Assembly: GCF_026914185.1 (NCBI RefSeq)
Contig: NC_070570.1
Span: 4,464,001-4,528,000 of the forward strand
Length of the DNA: 64,000 bases
From: Puccinia triticina
Taxonomy: Eukaryota; Basidiomycota; Pucciniomycetes; Pucciniales; Pucciniaceae
Direction of reading: 5' to 3'
The translations under genes and the position numbers were made by a program. This document shows, in pieces, positions 34,531 through 45,900 of this stretch (position 1 is the stretch's first letter; each line of letters starts with the position of its first letter). The notes below the pieces were generated by a model that ran no database searches, had not been told where the DNA came from, and worked only from the letters and a program-made list of their open reading frames with translations.

Positions 34531-35487
34531 CTATGTACTCAAAAAAGTCTCACACTCCTACCCATGGAGTGGTAAAACACTGGTTGCATTGCACCCAAAG
34601 GAGGGAGGGACTTATTCACTAAACAGACTTGCAGGCTGACAGCATTTTGTTCTTTGGTGGTGACTTTTCTAAAACTGCTCTCACCCATCCATTTTTTGAA
34701 CAATTTCACTTCTATTTGGATTTCCATAATGACCAAAGTCTTCTCCATACCGGTACTGTTGAGATAGTTGAGTAGTAAACCACATACCCTCCTAAGGCCA
34801 AAACATCCTGTACCACATACTGATTTTGGTCCACCATATTTGGTGCAAGCAAAATTTGAAAAATTTTGGGGAATACTGCATAAAGGCATACCACATACTT
34901 TTTTGGGGGAAAAATAAGGAAAATTATCTGTCCAAGTGCATATTCTCACCAAGAAGAACTGTTGTAAACCCCCCTCCTCCTATGGGGTTCACAAGGTGTC
35001 ATCAATGGACACCTGCCCTGTCACAGACTTGTAGATAGCCCATTCTCTTTCCTTCCTTGGCTCAGCAGAGAACTGACATGCAGTCTCTCTGAGCCAGGTA
35101 AGCTCTCTTCCTTGTTGTGTCTCTCTCATTTCTTCTTCTCCCTCTCAGAGAGAACTGACATGCAGTCTCTCTGAGCCAGTCCTAGCAATCAAAGCCCCAA
35201 TTTTGGTCCTAGAACTCCTCCTCCGCGCCCGTTCCACTGCTCCTCAGGCATCTGCTCCAGCAAAGGGATTCAAACCTTACAATTGTATCACAAGATAGTG
35301 GATGAATTCCCTTCACATGCGCAACCACATTTCTGACAAGACCGTTCCTCCAAGACTCCAGTGGAAGACATCTTCACTGTAAACCAGCTCACCGCAATGA
35401 AGATGGCCAAGAAGGCCTGGCAAAGTGTCTTGAGTCAGACAGCTAAAAACCTCTGGGGAAAAACTGAAATGACCAAGCAGGTATCTA

Positions 35488-35931
35488 TTGGTTGCACAGA
35501 AAAAATATAAGTGTAGAATCAAGTTAAATATCTCAGTATCTCAATTGGAGACTGAATCTCCTAGCAACAAAGAGATTGATCAAGCCAAATCAATTAAGTC
35601 AACTTTCTTAGTTCTGTCAGCCAATTGCATGTCAATCAAGACTCTACTTAACCAGGTGGGCAAGGATGATGTTGTCACAAAATCTGGACAACTGAAGAGA
35701 TACATGACTTGGTCAAAGCGCAAGAAGACAACAATAAAAACACCAATTCCAACAATTAACAAGAAATACCAACTTGTGGCCATCAAAAGAAGAAATTGGA
35801 AGTGTGATCTCAAAGGCTCTTTCCTTCCTGCTTGGATGGCCAAGATAATCCAGAAGAAAACAAGCTCAGTAATTGCTCAGAAAAATATCATCAAAAAAAT
35901 ATTGGATGATATTCATTTTAATGGTGTTTAA
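35488..35931 (+). CDS. Unidentified 147-residue basic frame inside the inverted-repeat element
   Basis: The frame is open from about 35488 to a TAA at 35929-35931 and would give a Lys/Ile-rich protein (for example QLKRYMTWSKRKKTT and KIIQKKTSSVIAQK). There is no zinc finger, DDE motif or signal peptide. Because it lies between the inverted arms it might be a remnant of the element's own protein, but AT-rich DNA alone can give such lysine-rich frames. Confidence 0.2.
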   Translation: MVAQKKYKCRIKLNISVSQLETESPSNKEIDQAKSIKSTFLVLSANCMSIKTLLNQVGKDDVVTKSGQLKRYMTWSKRKKTTIKTPIPTINKKYQLVAIKRRNWKCDLKGSFLPAWMAKIIQKKTSSVIAQKNIIKKILDDIHFNGV

Positions 35932-36426
35932 ACCAGTATCACCAATTTTTTCAATCCCTTGTAATGAACAAACTCTTCTACCCATCTTTAACTCAGCTTC
36001 ACTACATTCAAACTTCTATTAAAATACATGAATGATAACATTTTCTTGTCTGCTTATCAAAACCATGAAAAACAACATGACTTTTCTTACCACATAATTC
36101 TATGTGGCTTGACAGGTTTTGTTGAGGTTGTGTAGTGCTTGTTTTCTTCTCTCTTCTGTTTCTGCTTCAAACCACTTTTCTGCATATCACAGTCTGACAT
36201 CTCACCTTTGTAGTCACCTGGAGCAGCAGACCTGGAAGGCTCTCTTTCCTCATCCTTCCACAGCCATCTTCATTCTCTTCTGCTGTTCCAGGTGAGTGTT
36301 TTCCTGTTTGTCTTTCTCTCTCTCTCTTTCAGTCTTCTTCTCCTTGTTTTTTCTCTCTGATACAATGGTTATCCTTCCACAACCATCTTCATTCTCTTCT
36401 GCTGTTCCAGGTTCATCACTGCAACA

Positions 36427-38203
36427 GGTTTTATAAGAGCATGCATATGCACTTATACAGACAATTTCTAGCACCACACAATAAATCCTTCCCACCGAGG
36501 GGTATGCAGTCAGAGGGGGTTGACTGTACCAAATTCCTGTCAGTTAAATTGGATTGGGGAACAGCTTTGTGGGAGTGTTGATTTGGATTGTGACATGGGA
36601 AAGCATTTCTGAACAAGGAACAAAGGTATATTGATGGTTGAGATTGCATGAAATAGACTGGGATGATCTGTGGAAGAGTAACACGGTGTTGAGTGCTTAC
36701 TGTTGCACGCTGCAGTACAATACCCAGACAAATGCAAGCGCAGTCACTGCGGATGCTGTACAGTCACTGCGGATGTAATCCCAACCCACTTGTCTGAGTG
36801 TTGCAACACATAATTCATCAATAAATTCCTGGCTGTGTGAAAATCTGGGTTGATATTTCTACCTTGAAGCAGAGAACATGTCATCCAGGGGGTGTATCAA
36901 GTCTGGATGGATTGCGGCACACCGTGCTGCCCCAACACAGGAGATCACACAATGGAACCTTGGATTTGCAGCGGCGCAGCCGCCCTCTAGTCCACAGGGG
37001 GCAATTTCCTGGGTGCTGCGCGGATGTAGTTTCGATGCTTGGGATCGACCCGGGAAGTCAAAGCTGCGAGTGGGAGGCAGACAGACAGCCGCTTCCCGGG
37101 GCCATGGCGTGCAGACCCGTGTGGGATCCAGTCTCGCGGACCAACGTCCGGTGGCTGCGTCCGGGGCTGCCAAGCGAGCCAGACGACGGGTGCAGCCACC
37201 GCCAGCCATTGAGTAGCTTTCGAGCCTTGCATTCCAAGGTTCGCCCTCGCGGCTCCTGATCATGTCCTTGGGCGGGCCCAGCCTGTGTAGCTTGACTACA
37301 GCCGCTGTTGCATCGAGGTAACATCCCTAAGCATCAATCTTTCCTTTTCCGAGTGACCGGATCAGCGCAGATCTGGAGGATGCCATCCCACATCCTCGCT
37401 GCCAACTACATACGTATTTAGATACTGTGCAGCTGTTTTCCTCTGATCAGTTCCGGGTGCGCAGTCACAGGAAAGGCATGAGGCCTAGTGGCGATCGCAG
37501 CTCCGCCACGCAGCCCTCTTCCTAGCTTTTTTTTCTTTCTTGTGAGCAGCTGATGACGGCGCGGACACGTTTCTCGGGAGGGTTCCTAGCAGGCTGTCGA
37601 AAGGATAAGCCCGTGGCGAGCGGATCGCGGGCCAATATGAACGGATTGATCGATGTGGAAGCCCGTTTGAGGAGCAGTCTATGATTGATCAAGCGGCGAT
37701 GTGCCGGCTGCGTCTGACGCTGGAGCGCGGCGTGCTGGGTCCAGCCCGCGAACCCTGTGCAGGGTGAACTATTGTGCAGGCTCCTGTGACGAAGGTTGGG
37801 TTTATAGGGGCCCAGGGCTCCGGAGAGCCGGTGTGCCATCGAGGCTCCTGTCCCCAGTACACCTTCCCAAGCACCACGACCCTCTCTCTCGTCTTGCGAA
37901 TGAATGGGCCCATTCACTGCACTTGGCGCCGACGATCTGTTTGGGGGCGAGAGATGGATGAAAGGCTCGGCCGTGAACGGGAGCTGTCCCTGCCTGAGTA
38001 TAAGAAAGAGGCTGATCAGGGTTTGTCGGGACTGCAGTATTGGAGAACAAGCTCAGATAAAGGCGGGTTGCGGTTGCCATTCTGGGGGGAGCCCTTTGTG
38101 CTGGGGCTGTCTCCCCCGGGGGTGGGCGCATACAGCCAGACATTTAAAGCCCTGCCTGGGCAGTGTGCCTGTTGACCATCCCCCCATCCATCCATCCCGC
38201 CCA
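36427..38203. other. Intergenic; GC-rich upstream region of the CID1-type gene
   Basis: From about 36.9 kb the base composition becomes GC-rich and stays so into the next gene. The many overlapping frames on both strands are a side effect of that composition. The part 36880-36985 is related to 13815-13925. A direct repeat CAGTCACTGCGGATG occurs at about 36744 and 36762. Confidence 0.45.
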
Positions 38204-40010
38204 ATGCCAGCCCACAGCCACACCCTCACCCACAAACGCACCCGCCTGCCACTCGCAACAGCCCACACGAACACGAACACTCCCACCATCCAGCGCCCAG
38301 ACGCCGATGAGCAGCCCAGCCAGAAAAACACCCCCGCCCCCTGCACCCTCCTGCCCACCCAGCATCCACTCGACTCCATCGGACTTCAAATAATACAATA
38401 TGCTACCGTCAGCCTCCCCTCCCTGCTGCGTATTACATACACACACTCACAGGCTGATCCTTTTTTTTTTTTGACTGCTCATACATACAGCTGTCAACAC
38501 CCGACCTCCGGCTCGTCAAGCAGAGGCTCAACCTAGTCAAGCACATCTCAGATATCATCCAGGGCTCCAAGATCGGCCGGCGGGAGTACCGCCAGCAGCC
38601 TTACACGCTCGAAGTCTTCGGCTCGATCAGCTTCGGCCTGGACTCCCCCGACTCGGACCTCGACATCTGCATCCTGGACCCCGAGCGGCCGCAGGGGCTG
38701 CTGGAGGGCGAAGAGGGCAGTCTGAAGAGTCTGCCGAAGGTGTACGCGGTCAAGAAGCTGGCCCAGGTGTTCTACCAGGCCCAGTTCCGGGACATCAAGC
38801 CGATCCCGCTGGCCAAGACGCCGATCGTGAAGCTGCGCAGCCCCACCGGCCGCTTCTCGATCGACCTGAACTGCAACAACCGGCTCGGCTGCCGCAACTC
38901 TGCGCTCCTCCGCGCCTACCACGACCTCTCGCCGCTCGTCTTCAGGGCGCTCGGCATGGCCGTCAAGCAGTGGGCCAAAGCGCGCGGCTTCTGCGACCCC
39001 TCCGGGCGCAACGGGCCCATCTCCGCCTCCTCCTACACCCTCATCCTCCTCCTCATCGCCTACCTCCAAGCCATCAACCATCTGCCCAACCTCCAGGACC
39101 CGGAATACATCCAGCACCTCTGCGGCCACCCCTGTCCGGACCTCATCCGCATCATCAAGACCCCCGTCCAGCCCGCCAAGCCCCTCAAACCCCCCGCCCC
39201 CCGTCCGTCCCCCAGCCTCCAGGCCATCAACACCAGCTTTGTCCCCGCCCCGCCGGCCCCCTTCCACTGGACCCAAGCCCACTCGGCAGACCGGATCGGC
39301 GACCCGGCCGGGCTGAACCGTCTGGTGGCCCAGCTGCTGCTCGGCTTCTTCGCCTTCTACGACGCCTTCGACTTCCGCTCCTACATCGTATCCATCCGCG
39401 ACGGCCGGCCCCTCCGCCGCCCCTCGGGCCCGCCCTCGGCAGACGAGCCGGGGATGGCCGGGCTGCTGGCCGGGCTGAAGGCCGACCTGTGCGCCAAGGC
39501 CCGCTACCCTTCGCAACCCTCCGAGGACGAGGACGAGGACGAGATCACGTATGTGCCCTTCGTCCGCCGCGAGGGCGTCGCCGAGCATGTCCAGCGCCTC
39601 CACGACGCCCAGGCCCTCCGCCAGCCCCCCCGCCCCTCCGTCCCCCCTGCGCGCCGTCCGGACACGGCAGAGGACGACAGCCTGTCCGGGTCGACCAGGG
39701 TCGACGGCGGCTGCTGGCCCCGCCGCGCCCCGGGCCCGCTTTCTGAGCCCTCCCCGGGCCGGGATCGGGCCCCGACGCATCTCCACTGGCCCCACCCGCT
39801 CGTCGTCGTCGACCCCTTCCTGCACGAACGGTCCGTCCCTTTCTCCCCCCCCCTCTCCTGCTTGCTCCTGCTGACCCACACCCCATGCCCAGGAACACCG
39901 CCGGGAACATCAAGCCCGCCGTCCTGGACCTCATCCGCACCGAGTTCGCGCGCGCACGCAGGCTCCTCGAGGCCGGCGGCTCGCTCGACGCCTTGTTCGG
40001 CCTCTCCTGA
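38204..40010 (+). CDS. Cid1-type non-canonical poly(A)/poly(U) RNA nucleotidyltransferase, 553 aa, 3 exons
   Basis: Exons are 38204-38407, 38491-39830 and 39893-40010; introns of 83 and 62 nt have the less common donors GTCAGC and GTCCGT. The catalytic domain starts with a helix (LVKQRLNLVKHI). Its GS motif (FGSISFGLDSPDSDLDI, residues ~111-127) carries the first two metal-binding aspartates (~124 and ~126), and the third is in FSIDLNCNN (~193). The central helices and PAP/25A-associated domain follow. The nucleotide-recognition loop reads VVVDPFLHERNTAGN and is completed only by splicing exon 3. Such enzymes add A or U to RNA 3' ends, in the cytoplasm for Cid1. The insert at residues ~275-300 is Pro-rich. 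A choice between poly(A) and poly(U) activity cannot be made from sequence. The start is the first ATG of the only first exon whose phase fits. Confidence 0.88.
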
Positions 40011-42046
40011 CTCCCCGCCCCTGCCCCTCTTTCCTCGCGACACTGTGTGTCTGCTCGTCTCCTCTTTTTGCTTGTATGTCTCTCTGTGTGTATGTCTGTA
40101 GACTTGTGTGTGTCCGCTGTTTGCTCTCCTTTCTCTCGCCCCTTCGGCGCCCCGGCTTCGCATGCTGATGGGCCCGCAGGAGCCCGTGTCTGCCTCCCGG
40201 CCTCCCTTCTTTCTCCCTCTCTTTCGCGTGCTGCAGTGTTACCAGCAGCGCATAATACCCGGCAGCACATAACCTCGTACTCTCGTTTTTTGGGCTCCGC
40301 CGCGACGGCCCCTTGTACGATCACATAATACGTATCATTGTTTTGTTCTTTTATGTTCTTTTTTTTGTACATATTCTGCCCGCAACAAAGCAGGTGTTTC
40401 AGGGTCCCAATGATACCCTAAAAAGCGTAGACCCAAGATGTGGTGGTGAGTGCCAAGACCGGCATCTGCGGGGGCTCCAAGTTGCACCGGAAGGGCTCCA
40501 CTTCCTGTCGAGACCTGAGAGCCGCCCCCCCGAGGTGAGCTGGCGCCCCCAAAGCTAGATTCCCGGCATCAATCCAGCCTTCTTGGGTCTATTTGCACCA
40601 TTGTGAAGGGTCTCAGATAGGGAATTCATCCAGTGCGCTCCGTTTGCAAGGCGGCTGTGCAATGTGCACAGTGAGTGTGGATTGAAGGCTGGCTGCATCC
40701 ACCGTTCTGGGAGCAAGCCGGATTCAGAGCTTCCAGTCAATTTGGCTTGGGCTTAGCGCAGCCCGGTGAGGGTGAATTTGGTAGCTAGACTAGTTCCCTT
40801 CAAGCCATGCTCGCCACCGGTGAGGATAGGCATGGGTGCGCTGGGGAGGAATAGCACAAGCTTCCCCCAGTCCCTGCCCAACTGCTCAGAGTCAACCCCG
40901 TTTTTTTTTTGCAGTGATGCTGGCCTGTCTCGTTCCGGGGCAGTCTGTTGTCGAGCTTAAGCCCTCCCATTTTTGGCTTGGTGGGGCCTTTCATGTCTCC
41001 AACCTCTCGATCAAATCGGAGGCTGGCCAGAAGGACCTGGGTGCAGGAAAAACAGTCGCACTTTTCATCTCCGTTATCGAGAGTTGCAATCGGCGCAAAC
41101 ACGAATGTAGGCTCTAGTCATACGGGTGGTTATATATAAGGCTGCGAGAAAAACGACCGAATAGGGATGGAAAGAGATGCGAGCGAGACATATCCGAATG
41201 GCCTGAGGCCAAGAGATACCTGCGGCTATTTGTTCACGGCCATGGACCATGGAGGCCGCGATTTTTCGGCCAAACCAGAGCGAAGCCCCGCAAAAACCAA
41301 GAGGCATACGACGTCGAAACTTACACCTTCTGGGTCAGAGTCAGACTCAGAGGCCAACATGATGACTGCGTGGATATGTGTATTGGCTGTCCCTGACTGT
41401 TGGTTGTTTTTTTATCTTTTTCAACCTACGTCGCTCTTTCTACAAAAAGGTGCATACAGACTTCGATTGGTCGCGTCGAGGAAGGTGCAGGCGTGATGAG
41501 TGCCTGTATGATGGCAGCTCCCGGAGTTGATAGAAACGCTGCAGTGAAAAGGCTTTACATGGACTGGGTTTTTCTGTGTGTGCGTTTTGATTTGGGTTCT
41601 GGATATCTTACAGGAAAGAAGCTCGGAATCTTTGAAAGAGCAAAAGAAGAGGCCATTCGCCGCTTGATTAGGCAGGGAATGCATGAGACGGTTGATTGGA
41701 GATTCGAAGGCGTGTAAACTTCGGTGCGGTGCCCGTGGCTGGTTTCCTCAAGCACCACCAACTGTTTCTCTCGGGCGGCCTTGGGCAACGCAAGTAAAAC
41801 AAGAGACATCATCTAAACGATGACTAGATAACTCATTTGTGCTGAAACCATTTTACAACTTCTTCATCCTCTTCATCCCAGACAAACCATGAGAAACATC
41901 AAGAGAGGGAGGAATAGATAAATAGATAAATATGAAAGATTTCGGTACATCGTGGACAACTGTACATAAGAACGTGACTGTTTCTGAGACTGGATTGTGG
42001 GCTCTTGAGGAACACTCTCTTGGAGGCTCATGTGGATCATAGTGGT
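40011..42046. other. Intergenic, with one possible minus-strand first exon
   Basis: Downstream of the Cid1-type gene the GC content falls. At about 41329-41361 the minus strand reads MLASES.SDSDPEG followed by a GTAAGT donor, typical of a first exon, and a minus frame near 40980-41102 has CDCFSC, but I could not join them into a gene. No other feature is visible. Confidence 0.3.
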
Positions 42047-42512
42047 CTAAGGGGTGGTGGTGGGAGCGGCGTTGTCAGTTTTGGCATCACCGCCACAGGC
42101 GAGCTGATTCACGGCATGGGGCTTAGCCTAAAAGTGAGGAGATCTGGTCAGTCTCACTCTTGGATGTGCATGAGGGAGATGGAGCCGGCGACATCTAGCA
42201 TGCGATTGAAGAGGGGGCTTACATCGGGAGTCCCTTCTTCACCTCGCTTTTTTGGAGGCGGCTTTTCTTCGTTGTTGCAGGCGAGCTGATTCACGCCATG
42301 GGGCTTAGCCTAAAAGTGAGGAGATCTGGTCAGTCTCACTCTTGGATGTGCATGAGGGAGATGGAGACATGGGCGGCGACGACCAGGGTGCCATTTAAAA
42401 GGGGTCTTACATCAGGGGGAGTGCCAGTGTCGGGGGTTGGGGCGGCCGACGCAAGTCCAGCAAGCGCCGAGATAACTAAGATGAAAGCGAACAAGGTCTT
42501 CCGGGCCGGCAT
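42047..42512 (-). CDS. Small secreted protein, 89 aa, with duplicated exon module
   Basis: Exons are 42411-42512, 42223-42309 and 42047-42127, all phase 0, with GTAAGA/GTAAGC donors and TTTTAG acceptors. The first 23 residues are a strong signal peptide (MPARKTLFAFILVISALAGL then ASA). The mature part is only 66 residues and contains two copies of AKPH(G/A)VNQLAC, one in exon 2 and one in exon 3, each with a single cysteine. Exon 2 ends PPPKKRGEEGTPD, and the KKR could be a Kex2-type processing site. The introns before exons 2 and 3 are nearly identical, showing the exon was copied together with its intron. A minus-strand TATA box lies 112-118 bp upstream of the ATG. A secreted effector or a processed peptide precursor is possible; no family is recognised. 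Confidence 0.82.
42096..42366. repeat. 182-bp-period tandem duplication (89-bp conserved blocks)
   Basis: 42096-42184 and 42278-42366 are almost identical (main difference acGGc/acGCc). Each spans the start of an exon and the preceding intron of the small secreted-protein gene, so the duplication created exon 2 or exon 3. Confidence 0.93.
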
Positions 42513-44291
42513 GTCGATTTCGTTTGTGTTTGGTGATAACAGGTGGGAGCGTCGCAAAGCTGGAGAGGTTGGCGGAGTGCTGAGTGAGCTGATGAATCCC
42601 CAAATGACCCGGGAAGGCCTTGCTTTTATACCCTTCCGACTGCTCTGTTCCACTCAGGGCGTCCTCCTCGCCGGTTCTCAGGTGTTCAGCTAGCAGCTAG
42701 CGTGGTGATCCGCTGGTCGGTTGATCTACTGTGCTTGGCCGGGGGCAGCAAGTTGGATGCTACCCACAGTGAACTCGACGACGTGAACACACCTCTAACA
42801 GATCCATTGAAGGATGACACTCACTAGTTGATCATCAATGAAGATTATTTTTCAACCGCCTCCTTCACATTCCATGTACCGCTTCACATCTATTTATGTA
42901 CATGCGGATGCCGAAGAATGAACTGTTTTAAGGTTCTCTCCTATTTATTTATACGTTTGTTGTAGGGAATGTGTCAATACTTCCCAGTTAACGTTCGTCC
43001 CAAAATGATCAGTCGATTGGAAAGTGCACCAGAGTGCACCCCCAGCAGCACGTTCGTCCCGGGACCCTCATTTTGAACTTCCGGAGTCGATGTGTCCACG
43101 GCATGAGTCTACTCTAGAGGCATCACGGTGGGTTTCCGGTTGAGGATTCGAATTTCGGGCGTCCCGTTTTTCTGACCTCGAATCTTTGGGGCGGCCGAGC
43201 AGGAGTCTCCAGTGGCTTCACCTCACTGGATTTGAGGGTTTGTAAGAACAAGGGAATGAATTGAAACTGCTGCCACGTATCAAATGGGAGAAACTGATGT
43301 ACGATAAACCCACAAAATCGCTAGTCATACGGTTCATTGACCGCTCAAGGGCAGACTTGGACCGCCAACCGCATTGGCCTGCGCTCCACCTTTCTACGAG
43401 AAGCCATTCTGTTCGGCGTGCAGTAGGTATTTGGCCATGTCGCCGAGAGGAAATTTTATTTCATGCTGCAGGTGAAGCGGTTGGTAGCAATCCGGCCTTT
43501 TCAGCGAACATCCAACTCCTGCCAGGCTGCCGTAAGGTTCAGCCTGCTTGAGCAGACCGATCCATACACATCTTTGACTGCAAGCGGTGCGACTAGCTCG
43601 TCTTGCCCGCCGACGTTCTGCGTGAGACGCATGATGGTGAAAACGAGGATTAGAACTCGAGGGGGGAGGGGGGGAGGGGGGAGGGGGTAGACACGCAAGA
43701 CAAACAATGGCGGTAAGGGAGTGGATGGACGCTGGTCGAGTATGCCGCCAATTAGGCACTCGGACTTCTACACGTTGGTACCATGCTCTTTTTGAATCCA
43801 TCTCATCATCCGCATCTTAGCAAAAGCATCGAAGTGGGTGTCGTCGAATCAGATGCTTGTGTAAACTGCGATGGTGCCAAAAAGCTGCAGGAGACTGCAG
43901 GATACGAACATTTCAATTTGTGCGAAGTGAAAATAAGAATAATTTATGACCACCTTGTCCAAAGTTCCGAGTGGGGCGGATCCCTCAACAACCAGGTTCC
44001 CATTTTGCTTCCCCAGTGCCGAGGCGTTTGCCAACTTGCCAATCAATTTGTTTTGTGCTTACGTGATGGGAATGAATATATTTACCCAATCCATGGAATG
44101 GCCATGTGGCTGCTCTCAAAAGCTTGTGTTGCAGCTCAAGCGGAAGTGTGGTTAGGGCTCAAGTCAGGAAGAATGAGACTTCCCAGAATCCTCTTTTGAA
44201 TAGGTTCACTCTTTAGTCTATGCTGTTATTTGACGGTTATTTTGTCGTTTTGTTGCTAATCATCGGGATGAATTGAAAACAAAAAATAGGG
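42513..44291. other. Intergenic, possible unresolved exons on minus strand
   Basis: Two minus-strand frames near 43850-44046 and 43394-43801 have some coding character (GKLANASALGKQNG; AFAKMRMMRWIQKEH), but no consistent splice chain or known motif emerges. A G-rich repeat of GGGGGGA type lies at 43660-43690. Confidence 0.3.
42624..42630 (-). promoter_or_regulatory. TATA box of the 89-aa secreted-protein gene
   Basis: The minus strand reads GGGTATAAAAGC, 112-118 bp upstream of the ATG at 42512. Position and consensus fit a TATA-driven promoter. Confidence 0.6.
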
Positions 44292-45900
44292 TTATCGAGG
44301 GGCGAGACCGGGAGGAGGGGGAGGGATAGACTGATTGGCTTGAGGAATTCCCACAGATGGTTGAGTTTGAGAAGGAGGATGAGGGAAAGAATGCGGTGCA
44401 GGGGCTCCAGGTGCGAAGTTCGCGGGAGGAGGGGGAATTTGAGCGGGCGGGAAGGGTCAGTGGCCGTTGTTATTGGGCGCGAAACCGGCGGGAGGAGGGG
44501 GGAAGTTCCTCGAAGTGGGTTATTGGAAAGAGGTTGGTGGTGCAGGTCGGTAGCCCATTGGGACTGTCGATGGGGTGGACCTGGGCATGCGCCATGGTGG
44601 GTTGGCCCCGGTGGCTTATGGTAGCTCATTGCTGGGTTATGGTGTCCTCCACCTTGCCCCCCACCTCCGTGGTACTGCTGGTGCGGATGGTGTGCGCCGG
44701 CACCGGGCGGTGCATACTGGCCGGGTGCGCCGTTGGATGATGGGTTGTTGCCCGGATGACTCGATGGGGTCGATTAGGCGTTAGCGGCATTATAACGCTG
44801 TTCAAGAAGGATACTTCGGCCGGATAAGCATACCACCCCAAGAAAAAAAAAGATAGGTTTTCCTAAAGGGAAGCGAAAAAAATGCTGACCATCGGATTGG
44901 GTGCGCTAGGTGGGGGTGCCGGCAGGTTAGCCCCGGTGGCACTCGGCAAAGCATTGTTCTTCCGTGCCTGTGCTGCAAGTAGTCGTTCTGCAGGCGTCCC
45001 GTGTCGCTCACCCTTGCCGTCCTTCTTGAAAGCATACTGGACGGCGATAGCCCTGTTCATCAGAAACTGGCCGTTCATCGACTCGATCGCCGTGCCCGCT
45101 GCCTCAAATGACTCGTAGGCTACAAAGCCGTACCGTTCGACTGGCCGGTCGTCGGATTCCGTGCGATCTAGAATTTATTTGATTTTTTTTTTATCCCTGA
45201 TCCCTTCTTCTATCTCAGTTATTCATTTCGCGACTTGGTCTATTGTTCTAAGTACACTCAAATAGAAAAACGGATTCACTTTGGCCGTCTGGACTAGGGT
45301 TCCAAATGTACTAAAGGTATCATATAACATTCGTTCATCGACGTTGGGGTCGAGATTACCAATAAAAAGATTCGCGTCAATATCGACCTGTTTCCGATCC
45401 GAAGAGGCCTGTGAGAACAAACGAATTACAGTCAGAAAACGAGACAAAGAGGGTTGAAGAGAAGAGGAAGATGAAGGACCTTGTTGACCCGGATCGGCTT
45501 GCCATAGAGCTTGATTTGGTTCATGATCTTGCAGGCATATTCGCATCATCCTCGGTCAGAAACTCGCAGAAACCGTAGCCCTGGTGGGACATTGAGACCC
45601 GGTCCTTCGGTAGATGGACATCAACTATGCGTTTGATCGGGAGGAGAGGAGAGGGAGAGATGTTTGGTAAGCGCTTGATGAAAGCGATCGGGCATCAGTC
45701 GATGATCGAAGACACACACCCACTGGACCCGCCTGGAGCATCAGTTCCCAAACCAACGCGGCTGTACATCTTTCGTCTAAATTTCCCTGAGCACACAATA
45801 ATCGATCAATCAGCAGCAAGCTCGTCTAGAATTGACGGTGGTAGACTAACCATTAATCAGTTGCTGCCTGATTCCTGTCTCCATCTTGGGGCCGCGACAT
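44292..45900 (-). pseudogene. HSH49: Splicing factor 3B subunit 4 (SF3B4/Hsh49) gene with several frame breaks
   Basis: The minus strand encodes an SF3B4-like protein, an RNA-binding subunit of the U2 snRNP SF3b complex. The start MSRPQDGDRNQAAT (45900) leads into the first RRM ([56 protein letters not shown]). The second RRM follows (ASSDRKQVDIDANLFIGNLD, DERMLYDTFSTFGTLVQTAK, AYESFEAAGTAIESMNGQFL, then KKDGKGERHGT and AERLLAAQARKNNALP). A Pro/Gly-rich tail ends GIPQANQSIPPPPPGLAPR at 44292. Introns are in sensible places. Single bases are missing near 45850 (before GNLDER), near 45541 (DDA-YACKIM) and near 45130 (SNG-YGF), and the tail shifts frame again several times. Either this is a recent pseudogene or the assembly has base-deletion errors here; conserved splice sites and wording favour the latter or a very young loss. 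Confidence 0.88.

Larger units (their letters stand above)
33781..36426. mobile_element. DNA element with ~300-bp inverted arms (2.6 kb)
   Basis: The left arm (33781-34082) and right arm (36117-36426) are diverged reverse complements. Both start TGTTGCAGTGAT, carry two copies of CTGGAACAGCAGAA followed by a GTGGAAGGAT segment, and share TTTGAAGCAGA.AAA and ACAACCTCAACAA. About 2.0 kb lies between, including a family-B MITE and a 147-residue frame. No transposase is recognisable and no target duplication is clear, so the class is uncertain. It could be a foldback element or a large inverted duplication. Confidence 0.6.

Noticed and set aside
36859..37324. Several overlapping 80-140-residue frames on both strands
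   Set aside because: All are products of a GC-rich patch, mutually exclusive and without recognisable motifs.
38548..39879. 443-residue minus-strand open frame opposite the Cid1-type gene
   Set aside because: It is Gly/Ala/Arg/Val-rich, has no motif and exists only because GC-rich third positions remove stops on the opposite strand. The plus strand has clear catalytic motifs.
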